Assembly: GCA_032158295.1 (NCBI GenBank)
Contig: CM063249.1
Coordinates: 32,501 to 96,500, forward strand
From: Pycnopodia helianthoides
Lineage: Eukaryota > Echinodermata > Asteroidea > Forcipulatida > Asteriidae
Direction: 5' to 3'
DNA length: 64,000 nucleotides
Part shown: positions 11,700 to 22,604 of the stretch, in pieces
Layout: every line of letters begins with the position of its first letter
Numbering within the stretch: the first letter of the stretch is position 1
Notes under the pieces: generated by a model
What the model saw: only the letters and a program-made list of their open reading frames with translations
Told to the model about the DNA's origin: nothing
Databases searched by the model: none
Program-made: the position numbers and the translations under genes

Positions 11700-12290
11700 T
11701 GTTACGTCATGGTCACAATAAGAATACAGCTGAATCATAAAATCAACACCCCATCCCACAGTTTGTCAAAGCGCGTTCATTTTGTCGCCCACGCAGCAGC
11801 GAGCAGCGAGCACCTTTCACCCACATCCAACGTGCGCCTTTACTAATAGACTTGCATACTAGTCCACTCGGTAAATTTATATTATCAGAAAGTCTTTATT
11901 AATATCATTGTCCTTTTTTAATCAATGATGATAAACAAAAGCGTACATCTTTTTCTGCACGTAGATACATTTTAATCGATTATACTTTTAAACAACGACA
12001 AACTATGTGAACAACCAATGATGTCTTTGCGTTCGATCGTTTGGCCAGGATGTTCGACTTCCATTCATAACGTTAATCCGTGCACAGTCAATATCGGTCA
12101 CCTTTTACCTACATGGCCTGGCACCTTTTTAGAGTTGAAAAATGTTATTGGCTAATTTCGTTACTTTGGAAAGCTGTATGGTTTAAATATACTAACACGT
12201 TGGAAATGTGCTACAAATATAGTTATAACATGACCTGACATTTCGACAAAAGCAGAGTCTTTCTCTTTTGGTCTGAACATAGATCCAAGA
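11700..12290. other. non-coding spacer
   Basis: No gene recognised. It is a GC-poor sequence with a short GCAGCGAGCAGCGAGCA direct repeat near 11791. Confidence 0.4.
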
Positions 12291-12294
12291 TGGA

Positions 12295-12680
12295 ATCGAC
12301 TGAATAACCTTTTTCTCTTTGCCCATACTCTTTTCCCCACAGATATCCCCCTTTTTAGTCTGCCTCAGTCACTAATTAATCACTTTTCTCCCTTTTCTCA
12401 CGTTTGATTTCGTCCTTGACCCGCCCCTTCCCTCACCCCCCCCCCCCATTTGTCTCCTTCTTCTTTGTTTAACCCCTTGCTTTTTCTGTATGCTTTCTGT
12501 CTCCCGCCCCCTTTCTCTCCTCTTCCCCTCCCTTTCTCTACCTCTCCCTCCCCTCCCCCCTCTCCTCTCTCTTTCCCCCCTACTGTTCATATATTTCCAC
12601 TTGCTTTTTTACTCTATAGTATACGTACCTGTGTGTTGTGTTGTCATTTTTACATCATAAGTCCTTTCGGTTGGAATAAT
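12295..12680 (+). repeat. CT-rich dispersed repeat, copy 1
   Basis: It shares blocks with 23640-23990 and 29966-30215: CCACAGATATC, CTTTTTAGTCTGCCT, TTGCTTTTTCTGTATGCTTTC, and TGTGTTGTGTTGTCAT. The centre is a long C/T tract (12425-12590). The three copies form one dispersed family. Similarity to terminal repeats of Penelope-like elements is inference from memory of such ends. Confidence 0.55.
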
Positions 12681-12699
12681 CAGTTTGGTAATTTTAGGT

Positions 12700-13985
12700 G
12701 CAATTTGTGATCCTGTATGCATTAGTGTTTGTGTCCGAGAAAATTTTGTCGTTTTTTATCAATTTTTTATTAATTGTTGATTGCAGCTAATCCATGGTGA
12801 ATTTTGTAGAACATTGATAGTCTAGCTGTATTTAATGTACGCCAATCTTCCATGGTCTTTCAAGCATTTTTTCCAACACTCAGTGATCATGTGGCCATAA
12901 CGAATAGGGTCAATCTTGCTGCATAACACTGTACCATTTAGAGTTGTTTATGAAATTGCTTGTGTAAGGGTTCTGCATGTAAGCATCCTACAAATTTATT
13001 TCATCTTAAGTGCCCCACATAAAGTTAACTTAAGGGAACTTAATATCATAGGTCAGCAAGAAGTTTGTATAGTTGCTCTTTTCACAGTTATTACATAATA
13101 TCATGATAAATTTAGTGATTAATCAAATTAGATAATGGTAATGAATAGTAGATGTTGTACTGGATTAAATTAATGAATTGCCTAATAAAATCAATAAGTT
13201 ACCTATTACATTATTCCTTCATTGTTTGATCTAAACTTGTACCTGTATAAATGGCCCATTACCCGTGGTGGTTTATAGCACCATTAACCATAAAAAAAAC
13301 GATAATTATTTGAGTTTGTAGGCCTAATGTGCCAAAATAAATCAAGCACACAATTAACCCCAATCATAAATCAGATAGATTAGCGTTTCATTGTGCAAAC
13401 TGCACGATATGATGTATAAAGGTTAATGTCACACAAGCCAAAAGAAGACGCTTTGTGTTGCAAAAACAAACTGTCAAAGATTGCAACCACCGTGGAATAA
13501 ATAAGTTGGCATTTTCCCGACCACACAACTGCTAGGAACTTGGTTGGAGCATGGAGCTATAGCTCCATGGTTGTATAATGGATGGAGGGAAAGGGAGCCG
13601 GGTGTCCCAGGGGAATCTGTCCCAGGATATTCTGTACCCCATGGGAAATTCACATGGGCTGGTGGAGGTTGATTCAAAAGAGGGCGATCAGAAGAAATGT
13701 AGCCCATACGTGTACACAGTTCGCCGTATACAGAATCTCCGGAGTTCGCAGCTTCAAATTCTGCTCTCGTCAATTTGTTTTACTTGTTCAACCTAAAATG
13801 AATTAAAATTTACCCATAATCAGTTTCCCTTTTGGTTTGTTTCTTGATAATTTGAAGTCGCATCCCTCCCCTGTCGCTTCCCAGGTTGTATCGTAAACTT
13901 GGTTACAACATATTTAATTACCTCCATGGTTACAAATAGTCACGGCAATACAATGTTGAGTGGCTTGCGGCAGGAAAGGGATTAC
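12700..13985. other. non-coding stretch with a 20-bp perfect palindrome
   Basis: No gene is supported. CATGGAGCTATAGCTCCATG at 13550-13569 is a perfect palindrome. The 99-codon frame around it on the minus strand has no protein hallmark. Confidence 0.4.
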
Positions 13986-13986
13986 C

Positions 13987-14377
13987 TTAAAGGAACATTA
14001 CATAATTGGTTTTTGCAACAAAACGGTTGCTGGCAGTGTAAGTACTTTATGTAATCCATCATATACATAAACTGACAAACCTGTAGAAGTTTGAGATCGA
14101 TCGGCCATCTGGGTCACGAGAAAATAGTGAAAAACCGATTACACATTTGCATGAAATCATATAGATTCAACAAATGAATAAAACGCTCACTGAGCGATAC
14201 TCCAATCGGAAAATTAGTTTATTCACTTCTCATCAAATATGGCAATTCAGACAGAAATATTTCAAGGGATGTTTTCTTATACCATTATCTTTAGACCGTG
14301 TAAGTTTTATGTAAATCTGTGATCAAAAAGTATATTTTACAAGTTTTGTTCTTACCAATTCTGTAATGTTCCTTTAA
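13987..14377. mobile_element. MITE family A (TTAAAGGAACATTACA ends), copy 1
   Basis: A 391-bp element with terminal inverted repeats beginning TTAAAGGAACATTACA; the reverse complement of the right end reads TTAAAGGAACATTACAG. The core is non-coding. Further copies lie at 48566, 52587, 55821 and 62311, so the family is active enough to reach high copy number. The TTAA at each end could be part of the repeat or a TTAA target site. Confidence 0.85.
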
Positions 14378-14379
14378 CA

Positions 14380-14800
14380 AATACAAGAAACTGATCATTT
14401 GAAAAGAATGCAAGAGTTTGATTACCTTTGTTAGTTTGAGAATACCCCCCGCCACACCCTCCACCCCGGTCCAACCCCCCCCCCCGAAAAAAAATTAAAA
14501 AACAACAACAATTAACAACATGGGGCCAACTGAGGGCGCTGTTTCTAATGGTGCCTTGGAGTGTGTAATTGTGTGTAGGTCGTGGAAAAGCTAAAATTTA
14601 GAAACGAGATAGTTGGAACCAAAGATTATTGGATGAACTCCTCAATGTAATCAGGGTAACCACACCATAAGGGCAAGTAGACACCAAGGATCAGCCGAGG
14701 TGAGTATCAGGGGTATCTTCAGTCGTTTCGAGGCATTTTTGTGGCTGGGTGTCGCGATAATCAGCAAAATGACGATCGTGTGATGGAGAGTGAGAAGTTT
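14380..14800. other. non-coding spacer
   Basis: C-rich and A-rich short tracts (14450-14510) and nothing recognisable as a gene. Confidence 0.4.
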
Positions 14801-14804
14801 TCAG

Positions 14805-15787
14805 AGAATACTGGATACTTCGCACTCGCAAACTCGGCACCCACAAACTCGGCACCTCGCAAACTCGGCACCTCGCAAACTCGGCACCTCGCAAACTCGG
14901 CACCTCGCAAACTCGGCACCTCGCAAACTCGGCACCTCGCAACTCGCACTTCCAAACTTCGGCACTGCAACTCGCACTCGCAAACTCGGCACCAGCTATT
15001 CACTTAAACTAACAGTACAACTCGGACCAAGCATCATACGTATAGTGTTTTGGACGTTGAATGGTCAACGTAAATGTACTTAAGTCTTACACAATTAAAA
15101 TGAGAGATGTTTTGATCCTTTCTCAATTTTTCGATTTACAATGTGCAAACACTGGAATGTCACGTGAAAAGAGGGTACAGCATCATACAGTCTACTTTTA
15201 AATTAACTGCAAATTTGTAATTTTTAATTTGTAAAATTACGTTATTTTTTAAATAGTGATTCATTCAGTTCAACAGTCTTAAACATATTTATTAATTAAA
15301 TATTTATTAGTTATTATTAACCTTTTAAAAAAAAAATAACTACAGCTTTATCTTCGTACTACCTTTTTGTTTATGTTTATTTGTGTAGATGAAAATAAAC
15401 ATCTTGCATGTATTTAAAAATATCAATTTTTCATTGTGTCAATTTCATTAATTGCTTACCAACCAAAAATAACCTATATGGTCAAAATGCCAATAATAGT
15501 AAGGTTACTATAATTTGTGGATCACATTCCCATTCCAACCTGCATTGATGTTTCAGCTTCCAAAATTACTGGAAACGTTACAGTATCCAGCTTGGGCATG
15601 TAAGACTGATATATTTCACATCCTGGGGGTATAAATTACATCGGCCCCTTCAGTTTACATGTACCATGCAGCGGTAAATCGGCAGAAACTGTATTTGTGC
15701 ATGTGCCGAGTTTGCTAGGTGCCGTTTTCGAAAGGGTGCCAAGTTTGTGGGTGCCAAGTTTGCGAGGTGCCGAAGTGTTCGGTATTC
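14805..15787. mobile_element. element with inverted minisatellite-like ends
   Basis: The left end (14805-15000) starts AGAATAC, then carries about eight copies of a 16-bp unit CGCAAACTCGGCACCT. The right end (15705-15787) carries about four copies of the same unit in reverse complement and ends GTATTCT. Left and right ends align over about 50 bp as inverted repeats. The 700-bp AT-rich core has no open frame. A non-autonomous DNA transposon with repeat-expanded ends is the simplest reading. Confidence 0.65.
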
Positions 15788-15799
15788 TTCCAGGGGGCC

Positions 15800-16280
15800 G
15801 CTAGTACGACTGTATGACTGAAGAAGTCAAAATATATTTTTTTAAGGGAGTAGGCCTACAGCGCCCTTACTAATATTAGTTAGGCCTACTTAGTTAATAC
15901 TAGACTGGGTCTAATTTCCTTCCTCCATGGGCATGGTCTAACCAATATAATTTTTATGATGTTATTTTCAATACCCCATTTTATTGAATTTCGTCTAGCT
16001 CATAGCAGTTGCTGTACATGAGTAAGTAGATATTTTACCAGCTACGGAAAATTAGGGGAGTTTGATGGTTTTTACATTTTCAACCTACTTAAATGTGAAA
16101 GTGCATAAATCTGGTTTCAGGCATTCATTACATCCTGTGTAAAAAGTACTGTGCGTTTCTTAAATTCAAGTGTAGTACTATCATTACATTTGTCCAGCAA
16201 ATCTTGAAAAGGGGAAAAACACTTAAATGCTGGAACAACGTGAATTGTTTTTCATGCAAACATAAACAACAAGTGAGATA
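15800..16280. other. non-coding spacer
   Basis: AT-rich with no recognised feature. Confidence 0.35.
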
Positions 16281-16284
16281 CCAT

Positions 16285-16510
16285 AATTTTAAGAGTAATT
16301 TGGCAGTAAAAGAAAAAAATGTGAATGGCATAAGATGAAAAAAAATCCATCCTGTCCCCTGGAAACAAAACTACACACACAGAAGGGGGGTGGGGGCTGT
16401 TCATGTCTGGGACAAAACAAGTCGTGACTGACACACCAGGATTCGAAGCCACCTTTTGTAAGTTGCAGAACTTGAGTCCATCGCCCTAAACCAATCGGCC
16501 ATGACACTGC
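16285..16510 (-). mobile_element. tRNA-derived SINE
   Basis: The minus strand starts GTCATGGCCGATTGGTTTAG (A box) and has a B box at 16436-16450 (GGCTTCGAATCC). A CA- and C-rich body and an AT-rich tail follow. The long gap between boxes and an ACTCAAGTTCTG arm resemble a tRNA-Leu-derived head. Confidence 0.7.
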
Positions 16511-16837
16511 ACAAATACTACGGTCCGGTACTTCTTAGTAATATGATACATTCAGTAGATCTAGTACTGACCAATGTCAATAGTGCTCTAAAAAAGACGT
16601 TTTATGATGGGTTTTCCACAGTCAATGTGAAAGAAGAAAATTTAGGTTTTCCAAATAAAAGGATATGCCTAATATGAAAATATTTAGCTTTATTTATTTA
16701 TTTATTTATTTAAAAGACCACAAGTGCTGCTTACTGTAGTAAAAATTTCATCTTGTTTTAAAAATATTTCCGGTTGAATTTTATCTTCATGAGTATTGAC
16801 AAACAATAATAGGGCCTATGTATTCAGATTAATAATA

Positions 16838-16965
16838 ATTTAAATAATAATAATAAAACAGCATTTATATAGGGCCAACTGCATTATGGATCACAGATCC
16901 CTTGATGCACTTTACAATAAATAAAAAAAAGATTAATAATACAAAGATTCACAAGAGACAATAAA
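16838..16965 (-). mobile_element. 3' tail fragment of a non-LTR element
   Basis: An AATAATAATAA tract is followed by ACAGCATTTATATAGGGCC and a TGCACTTTACAAT block. This arrangement is typical of the 3' ends of CR1/L2-type elements and matches the style of the tail at 24078. No coding part is retained. Confidence 0.45.
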
Positions 16966-16969
16966 TACC

Positions 16970-18020
16970 AAACCAGCTTATTTTTACAAGTTGTAAATAA
17001 TGATAAAAAATCAAACGTAATATTTGTATTCAGAGAGTCCTTTGGGTATATCCCGTACAGCCGGTGTCGTGTCTCATTGGGCCAGAGAGACAAACCCCGG
17101 GGGCATGAACTCGGAGCTTGTTAGAGGGGTTGGGTCCCAGACCATTATTACTTTTTGTTCTACAAGGGTTTTAGTCTGTACCCCAATGAGGACGACAGAT
17201 CGTTAAATCCCACAGCTGGTCTACAGTAAGTCTGAGTAATAGCAGTGCACAATGTCCACAGAATACAAGAATGTCCACAGAATGTTGTGTGTTTTTTATC
17301 TACATGTGAATTTATTTAATTAATGGGAACTGTTTAGGTAGTCTTTGGAGTCTTACTGGATTGCTTTGAGTGACTATATTCAAACCAACTATCCACACAC
17401 TTGTGTGACCTTGTTCAAAGACATTAACCACCTTGATACCATTCACATTTAATCTGGTAACAGGTTTTCACAGATTTTGAACCAGCCTACATACATGTAT
17501 ACAAAATGTGATCCTTGACAAAATCATCACAAACTTTCCCAGTTACTACAGTGTTCCTGAAATACATACGTTCCTTGGATTGAACAAGCAGTTCAGTCAG
17601 TTCTTTGGTCCACCATGAGCAGCCTTCCCACTAAGACCAACACAACACATTCTTGGGTTGTAAGACCGATGAAAGACTAAATGTACTTTGGGCAATTCCA
17701 TGAAAAGGTGGAATTTTCTTTAAAAAATGAAATTGCTACCAGAACTGAATTTTTATCTTTATCATTTAAAACACATGCAAGTGTCAGGGGGAAAAAAATG
17801 TTTGGGTATCGTTAACTTTAAAAAAAAATTACTTTGCCAATCTATAGTGCAGATGGGGAAAAAGTAGCATTTTTTATGATTTTACCAATTTGCCCTATTT
17901 TAAGGGTCAGGATCAATCTTCTTAAAAAATATATCAATGTAAATAAGTATGGGTAGTGTTCTTTTAGAAACAACATGTAAAATTTTAATACAACTCAATG
18001 TACACTTGTATCAATACTTG
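16970..18020. other. non-coding spacer
   Basis: No gene or clear repeat was recognised on either strand. Confidence 0.35.
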
Positions 18021-18027
18021 GTTTGGT

Positions 18028-19773
18028 GTAACGCGTGTTACCAAAATACACTTTTTTAAATATAGAACTAAATAACCTGGTCTCAATTGCTGCAACTTAT
18101 AATTTTCCTCCTACTAGTAGGGGCTCATGTAAAAATAGTAAAAATTTAGATACATTCTTAACCAACACTTCACAATGAGCCTTCAAAAATTGTAACGCGT
18201 GTTACCAACGAAACGCGTGTTACCATGCCCAATACACAATGGTAATTGTAGACTGTGAACACAGCCCATACCTTTTCAAGTCAAAAGAGGGCAGTTTAAC
18301 TCGTCGAAAAGCACAAGTTTCTGAAGAGGGCAGGCTTTAATAGTTACTTTTACTCCCACAATGCATCAGGGTTCATCATTAGCACACGTATTGTTTTAAT
18401 TCAGCTTTAGTGAAGGGTGAAGAAAGTGAATAATTGTGTGTAGGGGAAAAGTGAATCATACATGTAGCCTTGTGTAAACAAACCATTAATAGTGTGCCCA
18501 CAAATTTTTTTTTGATGGTTTTGTATTTAGAGGACTGGCACAAAAAAATAGTAGTACCGGAGCTCACTCAAAGTGTTGAAAAAGCTTTAGTTATAGTATT
18601 TATAAAATTCTTCCCTTGTTAATGGAGAATCATGTATGGAAACTAAAGGTAGAACGTATGAGGCGATAATGAGTATAGTTCTTAATAGGGAAGGGGAGGG
18701 GGGTGGTTTAGTGAAAGGGCAAAACCAGAAGGGGAACAGATGTTGGTAGGGGTGGGGTCTGGAAAGGAGACTGCCAAAATAAACTTGAGCGAAATGCACT
18801 GTGGAGCGGGAAATTTGCAACTTGATCCGGTGCTAGCAAAGATAGATTGGCAGCTAGAGGGAATAAAGGGAAGACACATGTCGGTGTGGTCTCTGGTAGT
18901 AAATCATCCCCTGACTGTTTAGATCAGTTTTTTGGTGGGAGACAAGTGTCTCCGTTATCCAATTACTCAAGGCAATGTTTAGAACAGAGCTAATTTTTGA
19001 TGTTTTAATGTAACCAAATGAAGGAAAGAGGGGGGGGGGGGGTTGAGAAAAAGGGGGGGGGGGTTTGGAAGGGGAAGGGGTTGTTGGAAATCGCTAAAAA
19101 GAACTTTTATCCAGTGATAATATGTCGAGCCACTTTTTTTTAATACCTTTAATGGAATGGCTCAAAACGTTTTTTCAGTGCGTTATATGAGCTGCACAAT
19201 CGCATGCACTACACATTTTGTGATCTGTAGAGAAACTAAAAAAATAAATAAATAAGAAGGTCTGCTTACTGTTTTGCTCTTCAAATATGATGTGCAACTG
19301 ATATTGGTTGATAATTTTGAGAATTTGTAACTCAACAATTGAAATAACTTATCAACAATGAAGCAGGAAAAAGTGAAACGCGTGTTACCGTAACGCGTGT
19401 TACCGACTATTTTGCAATTTACTAAAAAAGTAGCCTAACACTTGGATTATTGTTATTATTCCGGTATAATAAACCTTAGCATAGTACTTGATGACAATAG
19501 AAACCAATTTGTTGTAGACTGGTTAATTTTAGGACAAAGTTGAAATGAAGTTTGGTATTTTTTTGGCCTTTCCATCCAGCTAAATGCGTGTTACCGATTT
19601 TCGCAGAGCTCTCTCAGCTACACCAGTTGACCTTTCACTTTTGTGTGAACATGGGGATCTAGCCTAGAGTTTCAGGTTTTAAAATACAAAAGATGAACAC
19701 TTAAATCAAAGTAGTCCTGCAGCTAGAGAATGGAGAATAATGAAGGACACTCTAAAACGTAACGCGTGTTACC
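18028..19773 (+). repeat. dispersed GTAACGCGTGTTACC motif cluster
   Basis: Seven copies of AACGCGTGTTACC, all on the plus strand: 18028-18042, 18192-18206, 18211-18224, 19376-19389, 19390-19404, 19582-19595 (ATGCG variant) and 19759-19773. Several are extended to GTAACGCGTGTTACC, a near-palindrome. The DNA between copies is not repeated. It is therefore a clustered short motif and not an ordinary tandem array. Confidence 0.85.
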
Positions 19774-20129
19774 GCGGAATCGCCAATCAGAATGTTTGGA
19801 GTGTGGATTGTCATGACTTGTCAGGAGTATACAAAAAAGCAAATGTGCTGTTTCTAGAAATGTGATGCCTTTAATGACACCTTTCAGTCAAGCATAGATA
19901 ATTACTTCCCTACCAGAACTATGATACTTCACAGTACTGACAAACCATGAATGACTAGTATATTCGAAAGCGTCAACAGGTTTTTCTACCATGAGCATTG
20001 TTCTGGTAAATGGAAACGTCTATGAAACAAGGTCCGTCGCAAAATCGCCAAGGCAAAAAAAAACATTATAAAACCAGGGTTCACACTAATCCAGCTGAGT
20101 GGTAAAAGCAGATTAAGCTCATGGGCAAT

Positions 20130-20370
20130 CTGAATAAATCATCTCAGTTGTGAATACAACCTCCTCCAGGTGTTGATTTCCAAGACTTTTAAGCCGAGGC
20201 AAACAACATCTTTGCCTCAGTTGCTAAAGATGTTGAAGCCCTCAACACTTCTAAACTCCCTGCCTACTGACCAGATCAACACCCTTGTCCCATTGTTCAG
20301 GACTGTAGATGAAGTTTATGAGATGCTGAGAAAGACAAATCTGGGAAAATGATATCTGCCAGGTTCATGG
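20130..20370 (+). pseudogene. relic of a reverse-transcriptase-encoding LINE
   Basis: Two frames together give pieces that look like the region just before RT motif 1 of non-LTR elements: NIFASVAKDVEALNTSKLPAY in one frame, then RTVDEVYEMLRKTNLGK in another. A frame change lies between them and a stop follows. The clade is uncertain. It is too short for a firm call. Confidence 0.4.
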
Positions 20371-22600
20371 GCGTCAATCCTGGGGGAGGGGGGGGGGGCG
20401 GTGGGACACCCCCCCCCACTTTTTGAAGGGTGGGGGACACTATATCAAATGTGTGTGTGTCCCCCTCCCCAAGGTTTTTAAAAACCTATGTATCTCTTTA
20501 GTGTGCCATCTCCAGACTATTAGTTCTTAACTATTGTAGCAAGAGGACTTAAAAAGGCTACTGTCTACTGTATGTTTACCTACGGCAATGCGCTGTCTAA
20601 AGCTTAACCCTATAGTCACTGTACCGCCCAAAACCGCCCGGCCATTTACTCACTGGGCATGGACCGCTTGAGGGCGGCTCGTATGATTTATTCTACATTG
20701 CTTTACGCATTATAATGTATACTACAAAAGTGACGATGTTTCTCTGTGTGGTGCAGACCGTATCTGTACAATGCTTTATGCACCATTGTATACTAATACA
20801 GTGACGATGCTTTCGCTGGGCTTTTGCACGTTATCATCGACTTCAAAAATTTCCCCCAAATTTCAAGTCAACGTTATAGAAGCACAAGGACCAAATCACA
20901 AAATTTTCAAATTCATGCCCCAGTTAAACTTTTAATTTTATTTTTAAAACAGTAATCTGATATAGTTTTTCGTAAATTAAGGATTATTGGTTTGGTGGGA
21001 CGTGGGTTTATTGCCGCCCACTTATTCAAGGTTACATCCATATATATGCACAGCTGTCTAGTTGATTTGGGGGAGTAAAGTTTCATTGGAGCCAGTTGAT
21101 GTTACAAAAATATTTCCAGTAAAATTAAAAGATCGATATGAATCAAAAGTGCTTAAAAAGTGCGTCTATTGGGGTTACGCCCCTGGACCCCACCAGGGGC
21201 CGTAATGCCGGCCCCTGGACCCCATCCATCGTTAAGTTGTTTTGAGCATGCTAAATTTAAATGAGGTCCTCAGAATATTTTCACACGGTGTTTAACTTTG
21301 GTTTTAAAAGCCGTAACGTGCAATCTGGGCCATTCTCGTGAATTTAATCTAAAGTCAGAAAAAAAGGTAAACCTTTTTTGCATGGTCCGCATTTCGCATG
21401 TATCGGCCTACAATTCACAGATGTGCTTGGGGAGAACCCTGAACTGCATTTGTGTACGTATGTAGATCTTGTTGTGTAAAGAAACCCTGTGTCTACCAGC
21501 ATGACCAGGCCTGGATTAACAAGAGGCCATGGAGACCTGTTTTGTCCTTGATGCCCCTAGAGGTTTCCCATATAATACTTAAAAATTGTCCAGTGGAAGT
21601 GCCCTCTTCGAAATGAAAATGGAAAATGGCCTTGCCCTTTCAACACTTAAACATGAATTTCCTGGCCTGGTATATGTGTACCAGTATGGTATTACAATTA
21701 CATGACTCACAAGATCTACATGTACATATTGCAAATTATATCATTTTAAAGCATAAAACTTACAGCACTTGTCAGGGAAAAAGAACACTCAACCTCCCCA
21801 GACATGCCAGATTTGGGGATTGTAGGATCCTTCCAGCAATTTCTAACTCCTAGAGTTTTAAGAAAGAAACTTTTGGTACAAAAAGTGTCTGATGTCAAAT
21901 GCGTACATGAAATTTACCATCTTTTGACCTCTGTTTCAAAAGCTAAAAAGTACACAAAAAAGCCTAATAATAATTTTTCACTTCGTCAATAAATTTATAC
22001 TGTTTGCAAACACCAAAATAAACAGCAAGCCATTTCAGAGGCACAAGAAAGATGTCAATAAGAGAATTTCCCATTTTTTGTCCCACATGTATGTAACCGA
22101 GAATAAGATTACCATAATCAATTAATGTAAACAAACTCCTGTATGAAATACAAACCAATTTGTAGTGACTTAATGAGTTTTTAAAAAATAGACCCACAGA
22201 TTTGATGTTGTCACAAGTTGGTTGGATGATGCATTAAAATAAGTAGAGGATGGAAACAAAATGCACTCAAAAATTACCAATTGATGACAAGACCCTTGAT
22301 TAAATAACTGGACATACTTTCACTGTGACATAATTGCATTGCTTCTTTCCCTTCAGGCCTATTTCTTACAAATATAGTTTTGTTTTTAGTCAGTCTTGGA
22401 GAAGGTTTGTAGGGCTTACTCAACAGCTCACTGAAAATAGTTCTACTTAGATTGTAAGTTAACAAGTACTATGATTTCAGGGCAGTAATTATAGAAATTA
22501 CTTGTACTTACCCATCAGAACATAATTTCTTTTAAATTAACAATACTGCTAGTTTGATACAAGCTTTGCGTATGAAATATTCTCCATTTTTACTTTCTTC
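20371..22600. other. upstream region of the TFIIH p34 gene
   Basis: Contains G and C homopolymer runs (20385-20470) and no recognised gene. A 5' non-coding first exon of the TFIIH gene may lie here, because the first coding exon is preceded by a good acceptor (TACTTTCTTCAG ending at 22602). Confidence 0.35.
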
Positions 22601-22604
22601 AGAC

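Noticed and set aside
13474..13773. 99-codon minus-strand frame
   Set aside because: It spans a perfect palindrome, lacks domain features and has a compositionally biased Pro/Gly sequence.
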